From Microvirga sp. ACRRW (GTDB taxonomy: Bacteria; Pseudomonadota; Alphaproteobacteria; Rhizobiales; Beijerinckiaceae), in assembly GCF_022346925.1 (NCBI RefSeq), contig NZ_JAKRNJ010000014.1, positions 1 to 41,265 on the forward strand: a stretch of 41,265 bases of DNA, read 5' to 3'. Under the pieces are notes generated by a model that worked only from the letters and a program-made list of their open reading frames with translations, did not search any database and had not been told where the DNA came from. Each line of letters begins with the position of its first letter. Within the stretch, counting starts at the first letter, position 1. The position numbers and the translations under genes are program-made. Positions 7,284 through 15,100 of the stretch are shown one piece after another.

Positions 7284-8536
7284 TGAGCGTCGAGGTCGTT
7301 ACCTTCGGCTGCCGCCTCAACATCTACGAATCCGAGGCCATGCAGCGCCACGCGGAGGATGCGGGCTTAGGCGAGGTCATCATCGTCAACACCTGCGCGG
7401 TGACCTCCGAGGCGACGCGCCAGGCGCGTCAGTCAATCCGCAGGATCGCGCGCGAAAAGCCCGATGCCCGCATCATCGTGACGGGCTGCGCGGCGCAAGT
7501 GGAGCCCGGAACCTTCGCCTCCATGCCGGAGGTCGCTCAAGTTCTCGGCAACCACGAGAAGATGAAGGCCGAGACTTGGGTATCCATGCGCGATTTCGGC
7601 TTGGGCTCATCCGAAAAAGTTCTCGTCAACGACATCATGGCGGTGAAGGAAACCGCCATGCACCTGATCGACGGCCTTCGCGGGCACACCCGCGGCTTCC
7701 TGCAGGTGCAGAACGGCTGCGACCATCGCTGCACCTTCTGCATCATCCCGTATGGCCGCGGCAATTCCCGCTCCGTGCCCATGGGCGCAGTGGTGGAGCA
7801 GGTGCGCACCCTCGTGGAGCACGGCTCGCGCGAGGTGGTGCTCACCGGCGTCGACATCACGAGCTATGGCAAGGACCTGCCGGGCGAGCCGAAGCTCGGC
7901 TCGCTGGTGAAGAGCATCTTACGCCATGTACCGGAGCTGGAGCGCCTGCGCATCTCCTCCATCGACTCGGTGGAAGCGGACGATGATCTTCTCGATGCGA
8001 TTGCCAACGAGAGCCGCCTGATGCCGCATCTGCATCTCTCATTGCAGGCTGGCGACGACATGATCCTCAAGCGCATGAAGCGCCGCCACCTGCGCGACGA
8101 CGCCATCGCCTTCTGCGAGCAGGTGAAACGCCTTCGCCCCGACATGGTCTTCGGCGCCGACATCATCACGGGCTTTCCGACGGAAACGGAAGAGATGTTC
8201 TCGCGCTCCCTCGATATCGTCGACGAGTGCAGCCTCACGCATCTCCACGTCTTCCCATTCTCGCCACGCCCCGGCACGCCCGCCGCGCGCATGCCTCAAG
8301 TTTCGCGTGACGTCGTGAAGGACCGCGCGAAGAGGCTTCGCGAAAAGGGCAAGGCGGCGCTGCTGAAGCATCTCGTCAAAGAGGTAGGCGCACAGCGCAA
8401 CGTGCTGGTCGAAGCCAATCAAGTTGGCCGCACGGAAGGCTTTACCCTCGTGCGCTTCGCAAATCCCGTGACGCAGGGCACGATCTTGCCGACGACGATT
8501 GCGGGGCACGACGGCAAGGATCTGCTGGCGGCTTAA
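7283..8536 (+). CDS. mtaB: tRNA threonylcarbamoyladenosine methylthiotransferase MtaB
   Basis: Radical-SAM enzyme that adds a methylthio group to t6A37 of ANN-decoding tRNAs, giving ms2t6A. The 417-residue protein has the MTTase N-terminal domain with its three cysteines (TFGCRLN, VNTCAVT, VTGCAAQ) that bind the auxiliary [4Fe-4S] cluster. The radical-SAM motif CDHRCTFC supplies C146, C150 and C153. The C-terminal part (about 355-417) fits a TRAM domain. The frame is open upstream inside dapF, but the ATG at 7283 overlapping the dapF stop gives the canonical N-terminus [13 protein letters not shown]. The gene converges on the pseudouridine synthase gene. Confidence 0.95.
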   Translation: MSVEVVTFGCRLNIYESEAMQRHAEDAGLGEVIIVNTCAVTSEATRQARQSIRRIAREKPDARIIVTGCAAQVEPGTFASMPEVAQVLGNHEKMKAETWVSMRDFGLGSSEKVLVNDIMAVKETAMHLIDGLRGHTRGFLQVQNGCDHRCTFCIIPYGRGNSRSVPMGAVVEQVRTLVEHGSREVVLTGVDITSYGKDLPGEPKLGSLVKSILRHVPELERLRISSIDSVEADDDLLDAIANESRLMPHLHLSLQAGDDMILKRMKRRHLRDDAIAFCEQVKRLRPDMVFGADIITGFPTETEEMFSRSLDIVDECSLTHLHVFPFSPRPGTPAARMPQVSRDVVKDRAKRLREKGKAALLKHLVKEVGAQRNVLVEANQVGRTEGFTLVRFANPVTQGTILPTTIAGHDGKDLLAA

Positions 8537-8545
8537 AAACCCAAG

Positions 8546-8647
8546 CGTCATCCCGGACGAAGCACAGCGAAGATCCGGGATCGGTTTACGAGATTGGCGC
8601 TCTATTCTGCGGACGATCCCGGCTCGGCTCCGCCGCCGGGGATGACG
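8546..8647. repeat. Palindromic repeat, family II, overlapping the 3' end of the pseudouridine synthase gene
   Basis: A hairpin element of about 102 bp with outer arms CGTCATCCCGG (8546-8556) and CCGGGGATGACG (8636-8647) and inner arms CCGGGATCG (8575-8583) and CGATCCCGG (8614-8622). It fills the space between the convergent mtaB and pseudouridine synthase genes. The minus-strand stop codon (8602-8604) lies in its loop, so the right half is translated as the C-terminus of the enzyme. A second copy is at 14931-15034. Confidence 0.75.
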
Positions 8648-9450
8648 CCGCACAGCTCCACTCGCTCGCGCATATGCTCCGGCACCGGCGCTTCCACGAA
8701 GATTGGCGGTTTCTTCGGATAGAGCGGCACCGTGATGCTGCGCGCATGCAGATGCAGGCCCGGACCGTGAAAACGCGGAGCGGTGCCGTAGATCGGATCG
8801 CCCAGGATCGGGAAGTTCATGGCCGCGCAATGCACGCGCAGCTGATGGGTGCGGCCTGTGATAGGGCGCAGTTCTAGCAAGGTCAGCCGCCTTTCACCCT
8901 CCCCTTGAGGGGGAGGGTCGGAGCGCATCAGCGATCCGGGGTGGGGTGGCGGCGCTGAATTCTCAGAACTGGCGCTTCCCACCCCCTCCCGCGCCTCCGG
9001 CGCGACCTCCCCCCTCAAGGGGGAGGTGAAGCGCCCCAGCACGCGCCATTTGGTCAGCGAGGGCTGGCCCTTCGGGTCCACCTTCATCCACCAGCCGCGA
9101 TCCGGCGATTTCGGCGCGAGGGGCAGATCGATCTCGCCTTCATCCTCGTGAGGCCCGCCCTCGACCACGGCCCAATAGACCTTGTCGATCTCGTTCTTGC
9201 GGAAAAGCTCGTTGAGCCGGGCGATGGCCTTCGGATGGCGGCCGAGCACGAGGCAGCCCGAGGTGTCCTTGTCGAGGCGGTGCGCCGCTTCCGGCCGTCT
9301 CGGCAGGCCGAAACGGAGGGCATCCAGGTGATGGAACAAGGTCTCCCCGCCCTTGGGGCCGGGATGCACCGGCAGACCGGCAGGCTTGTCGATCACGAGC
9401 ATCAGGGCATCGCGATACAGCAAACGGCTTACTATCTCTTCCGCATTCAT
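8602..9450 (-). CDS. RluA-family RNA pseudouridine synthase with repeat-derived segments
   Basis: Isomerises uridine to pseudouridine in rRNA or tRNA. The 282-residue protein has the RluA catalytic motif AHRLDKDTSG with the catalytic D60, the early VIDKPAGLPVHP motif and the late ITGRTHQLRVH motif. Residues 141-186 are encoded by a palindromic repeat (8893-9030) inserted in frame between KWRVLGR and LTLLELRP, so the catalytic domain is interrupted in a probable surface loop. The last 15 residues (GVIPGGGAEPGSSAE) come from another repeat. Without the insert the length would be about 236 residues, normal for a single-domain RluA relative. A TTG start at 9474 is possible; the ATG at 9450 is preferred. 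Divergent from ftsY. The exact RNA target is unknown. Confidence 0.9.
   Translation of the reverse strand: MNAEEIVSRLLYRDALMLVIDKPAGLPVHPGPKGGETLFHHLDALRFGLPRRPEAAHRLDKDTSGCLVLGRHPKAIARLNELFRKNEIDKVYWAVVEGGPHEDEGEIDLPLAPKSPDRGWWMKVDPKGQPSLTKWRVLGRFTSPLRGEVAPEAREGVGSASSENSAPPPHPGSLMRSDPPPQGEGERRLTLLELRPITGRTHQLRVHCAAMNFPILGDPIYGTAPRFHGPGLHLHARSITVPLYPKKPPIFVEAPVPEHMRERVELCGVIPGGGAEPGSSAE
8893..9030. repeat. Palindromic repeat, family I, in frame inside a coding sequence
   Basis: The element is 138 bp, exactly 46 codons. The ends TTCACCCTCCCCTTGAGG (8893-8910) and CCTCAAGGGGGAGGTGAA (9013-9030) are inverted copies matching at 16 of 18 positions. The middle carries the GGGGTGGGGTGG and CCCACCCCCTCCCGC blocks also seen at 1-98. 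On the minus strand it is read without a stop, from TSPLRGEVAPEAREG to PPPQGEGE. It begins on a codon boundary of the host gene. Confidence 0.88.
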
Positions 9451-9513
9451 GCTGCCTCGGCTATCGAGGCCCAAGCACTAAATCAAGCACCAGCATCACG
9501 AGGCACGCAAAGC

Positions 9514-10824
9514 ATGGCCGAAAACAAGCCCGGATTCCTGTCCCGTCTCTTCGGGCGCAAGGAAGCGGAAGTCGCCCCTCAGGCCGGCGGTGAGCCCGAG
9601 GCCATGCCCTCTCCGCCCGCGACTGCTGCGGATGATCTGACGGCTGCCCCGCCGAGTGTCACCACGGCCTCGCCCGATACGCCCGAGGAGAACAAGACGG
9701 CGCCTGAATTGGCAGGGGCCGATCTGCAGCCTGTGGAGGGTCTCACTCCGGAGGGCACCAGTCCGCAGGGACCGCTGCCGGAGATCCTGACCGATGTCGG
9801 GCCTCAGCTGCGTCCCGACATCGCCGCCGCGGATATACCCGTGTCCGAGCCTGCTCCCGCCGAGGTGGTCCCGCCGGCCCCAGCCCAGCCCGCCCCGACG
9901 CAAGGCTGGTGGCAGCGGCTGACGGAAGGCATGCGCCGGACCTCGACGTCCCTCTCGGACAGCGTCACGGGCCTCTTCACCAAGCGCAAGCTCGACGCGG
10001 CGACGCTGGAGGAGCTGGAGGACGCCCTGATCCAGGCCGATCTCGGCGTGCCCACCGCCCTGCGCATCACGGAAGCAATCTCGGCGGGCCGCTACAACAA
10101 GGAGATTTCGCCGCAGGAAGTAAAAACCATTCTCGCGAGCGAAGTCGAGAAAGCTCTCTCTCCCGTCGCTCAGCCGCTCACCATCGACCGCTCGAAGAAA
10201 CCCTTCGTGATCCTCATGATCGGCGTGAACGGCGCAGGCAAAACCACCACCATCGGCAAGCTCTCCCAGAAATTCCGGCAGCAGGGTCTGAAGGTGATGT
10301 TGGCTGCCGGCGACACCTTCCGCGCCGCCGCCATCGAACAGCTGAAGGTCTGGGGCGAGCGGGTCGGCGCGCCGGTTCTCGCCCGCGAGCAGGGCGCGGA
10401 CGCGGCGGGCCTCGCCTATGACGCCCTGCAAGAGGCCAAAGCCAACGGCACCGATGTGCTGCTGATCGACACGGCGGGCCGGTTGCAAAACAAGGCGGGC
10501 CTCATGGCCGAGCTCGAAAAGATCGTGCGCGTGATCAGGAAGTTCGACGAGAGCGCACCCCATGCGACACTCCTCGTGCTCGATGCCACAGTGGGCCAGA
10601 ACGCTGTGAGCCAGGTGGAGCTGTTCCAGAAGGCCGCGGGCGTGACGGGCCTCGTCATGACCAAGCTCGACGGCACGGCGCGCGGCGGCATCCTGGTGGC
10701 GCTCGCGGCCAAGTTCGGCCTTCCCGTGCATTTCATCGGCGTCGGCGAAGGCGTGGAGGATCTGGAACCTTTCACCGCAGGGGATTTCGCGAAAGCCATT
10801 GCCGGGTTAGAAGCAGCACCATGA
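9514..10824 (+). CDS. ftsY: Signal recognition particle receptor FtsY
   Basis: SRP receptor GTPase at the inner membrane; it docks Ffh-ribosome complexes and hands them to SecYEG. The 436-residue protein has an acidic, Pro-rich A domain (about residues 1-125) starting MAENKPGFLSRLFGRK, a short amphipathic membrane-binding candidate, and then the N and G domains. The G motifs are GVNGAGKTTTIGKL, DTFRAAAIEQL, DTAGRLQNK and TKLDGTARGG. The frame is open far upstream, but the ATG at 9514 gives the typical N-terminus and leaves a 63-bp divergent gap to the pseudouridine synthase gene. Its stop overlaps the ispZ start (ATGA). Confidence 0.96.
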   Translation: MAENKPGFLSRLFGRKEAEVAPQAGGEPEAMPSPPATAADDLTAAPPSVTTASPDTPEENKTAPELAGADLQPVEGLTPEGTSPQGPLPEILTDVGPQLRPDIAAADIPVSEPAPAEVVPPAPAQPAPTQGWWQRLTEGMRRTSTSLSDSVTGLFTKRKLDAATLEELEDALIQADLGVPTALRITEAISAGRYNKEISPQEVKTILASEVEKALSPVAQPLTIDRSKKPFVILMIGVNGAGKTTTIGKLSQKFRQQGLKVMLAAGDTFRAAAIEQLKVWGERVGAPVLAREQGADAAGLAYDALQEAKANGTDVLLIDTAGRLQNKAGLMAELEKIVRVIRKFDESAPHATLLVLDATVGQNAVSQVELFQKAAGVTGLVMTKLDGTARGGILVALAAKFGLPVHFIGVGEGVEDLEPFTAGDFAKAIAGLEAAP

Positions 10825-11432
10825 TCGACGCAAAGACAACCGCTGAAAAGCGCCTCCCTCCGCTCCTCAAGCTCGTGCTCGAGCTCGGGCCCCTGAGCCT
10901 GTTCTTTTTCAGCAATTCCTATGCGCCGCGCTTCGGCGTGCCTGAGGATCAGCGCATCTTCGTGGCCACGGGCATCTTCATCGTGGCGACGATCATTGCC
11001 TTGAGCATCAGCTATTTCCTGCTGCGCAAGCTGCCGATCATGCCGCTGGTTTCCGCGGTCGTCGTCGTGGTGTTCGGCGGGCTTACGCTTCTTTTGAAGG
11101 ACGAGCTTTTCATCAAACTCAAGCCCACCATCGTGAATTCCCTGTTCGGGTTCGTGCTGTTGAGCGGCCTGTATTTCCGCAAGCCCTTCCTCCAGATCGT
11201 GCTCGACAGCATGTTCGAGCTGACCGAAGAGGGCTGGCGCAAGCTCACTCTCCGTTGGGCGCTGTTCTTCTTCGCGCTCGCCGCCATCAACGAGATCGTC
11301 TGGCGCACGCAGACCACAGATTTCTGGGTGAGCTTCAAGGTCTTCGGCATCATGCCGCTCACCATCGCCTTCGCCTTCGCGCAGACGCCGCTGATCCTGC
11401 GCTACGATACGAAGAAGACGGAAGAGGCCTAA
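10821..11432 (+). CDS. ispZ: Septation protein A / YciB family membrane protein
   Basis: Integral inner-membrane protein of the IspZ/YciB (septation protein A) family, linked to division and envelope synthesis. The 203 residues contain about five hydrophobic segments. Family signatures include LELGPLSLFFFSN near residue 20, the KPTIVNSLFG segment, LYFRKPF, and a C-terminal half with EEGWRKLTLRWALFFF and NEIVWRTQTTDFWVSFKVFG. It overlaps ftsY by 4 nt. An ftsY-ispZ pair is common in alphaproteobacteria. Its 3' end overlaps the stop of the convergent cyclase gene by 4 nt. Confidence 0.93.
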   Translation: MIDAKTTAEKRLPPLLKLVLELGPLSLFFFSNSYAPRFGVPEDQRIFVATGIFIVATIIALSISYFLLRKLPIMPLVSAVVVVVFGGLTLLLKDELFIKLKPTIVNSLFGFVLLSGLYFRKPFLQIVLDSMFELTEEGWRKLTLRWALFFFALAAINEIVWRTQTTDFWVSFKVFGIMPLTIAFAFAQTPLILRYDTKKTEEA

Positions 11433-12769
11433 ACGGGCTTCAGCAGCACCATGTTGCGGGTGACGCCGGGCAAGGGCTCGTGCGCCACCTCACACCAGAG
11501 ATCGGCGTCGCCCGCCTCCTCCACCGTTTCCTGCGAGGCGAGGATTTCGCAATCCGTGCTCTTCGTGGCCTGCTCGATGCGCGAGGCGATGTTCACCGTC
11601 TCGCCGACCACGGTGAATTCGAGGCGGCTTTCATCTCCCACCACGCCGCAGAACACCTCGCCCGTATGAATGCCGATGCCGACGCGCACGGGCGGATCGA
11701 ATTGCCGCTTGGCATTCCAGCGCTGGATCAGCTGCAGCAGCGTGCGCCCGCAGGCGATCGCGCGCTTCGCATCGTCCTCGCCCTCTCCCGGCACGCCGAA
11801 GAGAATGAGCGCGCCGTCGCCCGTGAACTTGTCGATGACGCCGCCATGGCGGCTTGCGGCCCGTAAGACCCGGCGGCGGAACGAGGTGATGAAGACCGCA
11901 AGCCGCGTGGGGTCCATGCTCTCGCCGAAGGATGTGGAAGCGCGCATGTCGACGAAGAGAACTGTCACATGGGCACGCCGCCCCTGCCTCAAGGATGCGA
12001 AAGCCTGCTCGGTGAGCACGGGCGCGAGTTCGCGCGGCAGATAGCGGGTGAGATTGACGCGCAGCGTCGTCTCGCGCACTGCCCGCTCCAGCAGCACACG
12101 GCCCTGGCGCGCCACGAGAATGAGGATCAGCGCGAGGGAGAAGATCATGGCAAGCCGCACCAGATTGGCCTGGTCCGAGAACACCGCGTTGATCTCGGAC
12201 AGGTCTTCCCGGCGTTCCGTGGGGCTCAACGTCTCGCCGCCGAAGGCGAGGAGCGACAAGCCCGCCACATAGATCAGGGCCACCATGATCTGCAGGCGCG
12301 GCTGGTAATGGATCGCCACCGCAGCCAGCGTGATGGGAACCACCCAGGTGACCGGAAAGACCGCGAACAATCCGCCTGGGACCCCTAGGCCCCAATGGGA
12401 ATAGGCAAGGTTCCCGAGCACCAGCAGCGCATCCAGCACGGCGGTGAAGATGGGAAGCTGCTTGACCGCGATGCGTTTCGAGGCGAGCCACGCGCTCATC
12501 CAGCCAGAAACGCCGAACAGCGCCAGCGTCAGCTCCGCCGCCGCGATCTGTTTGCGCGCCATGGGGTTCGCAAGCTCGATCCCATAGGTCACCAGCAATA
12601 CCGAGAGGAGCATGATGCCGGCCACCACCACGCGCACGATGCCGGCGCGCTGCAAGGCGCCCGTATCCGCCTCGCGGATCAGCCGCTGCGTAACCTCGCT
12701 CAATTCCGGCGATCTTCGCCGGTTGCGGAGGGAAATCCAGGCGGTGCGGATGCGGGAAGTATGGTCCAC
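11429..12769 (-). CDS. Membrane class III adenylate/guanylate cyclase
   Basis: A 446-residue nucleotidyl cyclase expected to make cAMP or cGMP. About six hydrophobic segments (roughly residues 44-64, 77-97, 105-122, 132-153, 159-177 and 203-221) form a membrane sensor. The cytoplasmic catalytic domain (about 255-440) has FVDMRASTSFGE with the metal-binding Asp, DKFTGDGALILFG with the second metal region, and VGIGIHTGEVFCGVVG followed by TVVGETVNIASRIE. The start is uncertain: the frame stays open to 13279 through the divergent gene, and GTG at 12769 is the most plausible start (VDHTSRIRTAW). No cyclic-nucleotide effector or other signalling gene is adjacent. Confidence 0.85.
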   Translation of the reverse strand: MDHTSRIRTAWISLRNRRRSPELSEVTQRLIREADTGALQRAGIVRVVVAGIMLLSVLLVTYGIELANPMARKQIAAAELTLALFGVSGWMSAWLASKRIAVKQLPIFTAVLDALLVLGNLAYSHWGLGVPGGLFAVFPVTWVVPITLAAVAIHYQPRLQIMVALIYVAGLSLLAFGGETLSPTERREDLSEINAVFSDQANLVRLAMIFSLALILILVARQGRVLLERAVRETTLRVNLTRYLPRELAPVLTEQAFASLRQGRRAHVTVLFVDMRASTSFGESMDPTRLAVFITSFRRRVLRAASRHGGVIDKFTGDGALILFGVPGEGEDDAKRAIACGRTLLQLIQRWNAKRQFDPPVRVGIGIHTGEVFCGVVGDESRLEFTVVGETVNIASRIEQATKSTDCEILASQETVEEAGDADLWCEVAHEPLPGVTRNMVLLKPV

Positions 12770-12874
12770 GGGGTTCTTTTCGCCTGAGGCTCGGTTATGG
12801 ATGACAAGTGCCGAGCGGGCAGCTTTGTTCGCTATTTCGGCCAAAGCATGCCCGTTACAAGGAATAAATGGCTC

Positions 12875-13363
12875 ATGACCGAGACCTCTCAAGCCATCGA
12901 AATCTACATAGATGCCGATGCCTGCCCGGTGAAGAACGAGGTCTACAAGGTCGCCGAACGCCACCGCGTGAAGGTTTTCGTCGTCGCGAACGCGTTTCTC
13001 ATGGTGCCGCAAAGCCCGCTGATCGAGCGCGTGGTGGTGAGCAGCGGCTTCGACGCGGCGGACGACTGGATCGCCGAGCGGGCAAGGCGCGGCACTATTG
13101 TCATCACCGCCGATATTCCGCTTGCCCATCGCTGCGTGACGGCTGGCGCGGACGTGATCGGTTCCACGGGCAAGCCCTTCACGGAAGCCTCCATCGGCAT
13201 GGCGCTCGCCACGCGAAATCTGATGGAAGACCTGCGCGCCATGGGCGACGTGACCGGCGGGCCGAAGCCGTTTTCGCAAAAGGACCGTTCGGCGTTTCTC
13301 TCGGCGCTGGATGTGGCGATCAACCGCCTCAAGCGCGCGGGATTTGGCTTAAGCGCTCTTTGA
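12875..13363 (+). CDS. YaiI/YqxD family protein (DUF188, UPF0178)
   Basis: A 162-residue cytoplasmic protein of the DUF188 family, thought to have a PIN/NYN-like nuclease fold but without an established role. Visible signatures are [20 protein letters not shown] at residues 9-28, the [10 protein letters not shown] segment and the [19 protein letters not shown] motif. The conserved acidic residues in YIDADAC and TADIPLA fit a metal site. The start at 12875 gives the family N-terminus, with AAGGA 11 nt upstream; a longer frame from 12797 is less likely. Its end overlaps the convergent ccmG gene by 35 nt. Confidence 0.9.
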   Translation: MTETSQAIEIYIDADACPVKNEVYKVAERHRVKVFVVANAFLMVPQSPLIERVVVSSGFDAADDWIAERARRGTIVITADIPLAHRCVTAGADVIGSTGKPFTEASIGMALATRNLMEDLRAMGDVTGGPKPFSQKDRSAFLSALDVAINRLKRAGFGLSAL

Positions 13364-13922
13364 ACCCTGCAAGATTCTCCGGCGTCAGCGGCCCGATATG
13401 CTTGTGGCGAATGGTGCCGTCGGGGCCGACGATGAAGGTTTCCGGCACGCCGTAGACGCCCCAGTCGATGGAGGCGCGGCCTTTCGGATCGACGCCGACG
13501 GCGGCGTAGGGATTGCCGAGGGCGCCGAGGAAGCGGCGGGCGTTATCGGGGTTGTCCTTCTGGTTGATGCCCACGAGCCGGACGGACGGGTCCTTCGCGA
13601 GATCGACGAGCAGCGGATGCTCCTGACGGCAGGGCGCGCACCAGGAGGCCCAGACGTTCACGATGGTGACGCGACCCTTCAGGTCTTCGTTGGAAAAGCC
13701 CGGAACGGGCTTGCCGTCGGCCGTCAAACCCTCCAACGGCGCGAGTGAGAAGACCGGCACGGGCTTGTTGAGGAGCGCGGAGGGAAGGTCCGCCGGATTG
13801 CGACCCGAGGTGAGCTGCACGAAGAACAAAACCGCCAGCACCACGAAAACGATCACCGGCAGGATGAAGACCAGCCGCGAGCGCGGCGCGCTTGCCTCAG
13901 CCACGGCGCGACCTCCGGCCAA
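13329..13922 (-). CDS. ccmG: Cytochrome c maturation thioredoxin CcmG/DsbE
   Basis: Membrane-anchored periplasmic thiol reductase that keeps apocytochrome c heme-binding cysteines reduced for heme attachment. The 197-residue protein has an N-terminal anchor (about residues 17-36) and a thioredoxin domain with the active site WASWCAPC (C95 and C98). The cis-Pro loop is in [15 protein letters not shown], the usual CcmG sequence. It overlaps ccmD by 26 nt if the ATG at 13922 is used; a GTG at 13904 would cut the overlap to 8 nt. The gene ends 35 nt inside the convergent DUF188 gene. Confidence 0.94.
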   Translation of the reverse strand: MAGGRAVAEASAPRSRLVFILPVIVFVVLAVLFFVQLTSGRNPADLPSALLNKPVPVFSLAPLEGLTADGKPVPGFSNEDLKGRVTIVNVWASWCAPCRQEHPLLVDLAKDPSVRLVGINQKDNPDNARRFLGALGNPYAAVGVDPKGRASIDWGVYGVPETFIVGPDGTIRHKHIGPLTPENLAGFKERLSQIPRA

Positions 13923-14052
13923 TGCCGCGCGACTCCAGATCGGCGAGCGCGCGGACCTGCGCGCGATGATCGATCACGGCGCGCAAGGTGAGGCCTAAGA
14001 TCACGAGCGCCGTGAGACTATAGGAAAAGGCGATGAAGAACGTGTGCGTCAT
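13897..14052 (-). CDS. ccmD: Heme exporter protein CcmD
   Basis: Small membrane protein that helps release holo-CcmE from the CcmABC heme-handling complex. The product is only 51 residues: MTHTFFIAFSYSLTALVILG with one membrane segment (about 5-25), followed by a basic tail (DHRAQVRALADLESRG). This size, topology and tail are typical for CcmD. The ATG overlaps the ccmC stop by 1 nt (TGATG) and the end overlaps ccmG, so the three are translated together. Confidence 0.9.
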   Translation of the reverse strand: MTHTFFIAFSYSLTALVILGLTLRAVIDHRAQVRALADLESRGIGRRSRRG

Positions 14053-14798
14053 CAGGCGGCCTGAGCATCGAGGCGCTCGGCCTCGAGAAGGTTGAGCGTG
14101 CGCACCCGGCGGCGCAGGATTTCCGTGCGGATGCCTGACAGATGGAGCGCCACGCCGATGAGCGTGAAGGCGACCGCCATGACGAGCAGCGGCACGAGCA
14201 TGGAGGTGTGGATCGTCGGGCCGCCGAGGCGGAACACGGAGGCCGGCTGGTGCAGGGTGTTCCACCAATCGACGGAGAATTTCACGATCGGCACGTTCAC
14301 CGCGCCGACCAGCGTGAGGATCGACACGGCGCGCGCGGCGCGGTTCGGCTCCTCGATGGCGCGCCAGAGCGCCAGGATGCCGAGATAGATGAGCAGCATC
14401 ACGAGCATGGAGGTGAGCCGCGCATCCCATTGCCAATAGGTGCCCCACATGGGCTTGCCCCAGAGCGAGCCGGTCACGAGGCAGATGAGCGTGAAGGCGG
14501 CCCCGATGGGCGCGGCGGCTTTCTGCGAAACGTCCGCGAGGGGATGGCGCCAGACCAGCGTGCCCAGGGCCGAGCTTGCCATGATCATGTAGAAGAACAG
14601 GGACAGCCAGGCCGCCGGCACGTGGATATACATGATCTTCACGGTCTCGCCCTGCTGGTAATCGGCGGGCGCGACGAACCAGACCATGTAGAGGCCAACT
14701 GCAAGCAACAGCACGGCCAAGCCCGTGACCCAGGGCAGAAGGGTGCCGCTGAGGCTCATGAAGCGGGTGGGATTGGCAAGCTCACGGATCATACGCAC
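14052..14798 (-). CDS. ccmC: Heme ABC transporter permease CcmC
   Basis: Integral membrane protein of the heme-handling-protein family; it presents heme to the chaperone CcmE in cytochrome c maturation system I. The 248-residue protein has six predicted membrane helices and the tryptophan-rich WWD-type motif GTYWQWDARLTS between helices three and four. Conserved histidines that flank the heme site are in YIHVPAAW and LHQPA. It is the first gene of the ccmC-D-G cluster; ccmA and ccmB lie upstream on the same strand but are separated by an opposite-strand peptidase gene. Confidence 0.96.
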   Translation of the reverse strand: MRMIRELANPTRFMSLSGTLLPWVTGLAVLLLAVGLYMVWFVAPADYQQGETVKIMYIHVPAAWLSLFFYMIMASSALGTLVWRHPLADVSQKAAAPIGAAFTLICLVTGSLWGKPMWGTYWQWDARLTSMLVMLLIYLGILALWRAIEEPNRAARAVSILTLVGAVNVPIVKFSVDWWNTLHQPASVFRLGGPTIHTSMLVPLLVMAVAFTLIGVALHLSGIRTEILRRRVRTLNLLEAERLDAQAA

Positions 14799-15100
14799 GA
14801 TGTAGCGGCCCTTGGGCGCGCCTGCAACGCGGACGCGCGCCGCAGGAATAACGATTTCGCCAGGATTGGCGTTCTCTTAGCGGCCAGGAGGATCTCTCGG
14901 CAATCCGGGATTGTCCGTAAGCGCATAACGGTGTCATCCCCGGCGGCCCATCGGGGCCGGGAAGGGGATCCACTATCAAGCGCAACGCTATGGCTTCCCT
15001 TCCCCTCCGCTTTCGCTCCGGCCGGGAATGACACGAGCGACTGCCTTTCAATCGCCATGGGAAGGGTTATGGTCCTCGCATCTTTGTTGCGGAGCAAGCC
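14799..15100. other. Divergent intergenic region (ccmC / M23 peptidase)
   Basis: This 302-bp gap separates the divergently transcribed ccmC and peptidase genes and must hold both promoters. The right part is taken up by the family II palindromic repeat at 14931-15034. I see no credible small gene, and I cannot point to a convincing -35/-10 pair. Confidence 0.6.
14931..15034. repeat. Palindromic repeat, family II
   Basis: A roughly 104-bp element with terminal arms GTGTCATCCCCGGC (14931-14944) and GCCGGGAATGACAC (15021-15034), complementary at 13 of 14 positions. Its arms match those at 8546-8647, with the GTCATCCC outer end and a Gly/Cys-rich interior. It lies intergenically here, 66 bp before the peptidase start. 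Confidence 0.8.

Noticed and set aside
9148..9513. N-terminal extension of ftsY
   Set aside because: It runs antisense to the pseudouridine synthase gene; the standard FtsY start is at 9514.
12770..13279. N-terminal extension of the cyclase gene
   Set aside because: The frame stays open through the divergent DUF188 gene, but the extension is low-complexity and shadows that gene.
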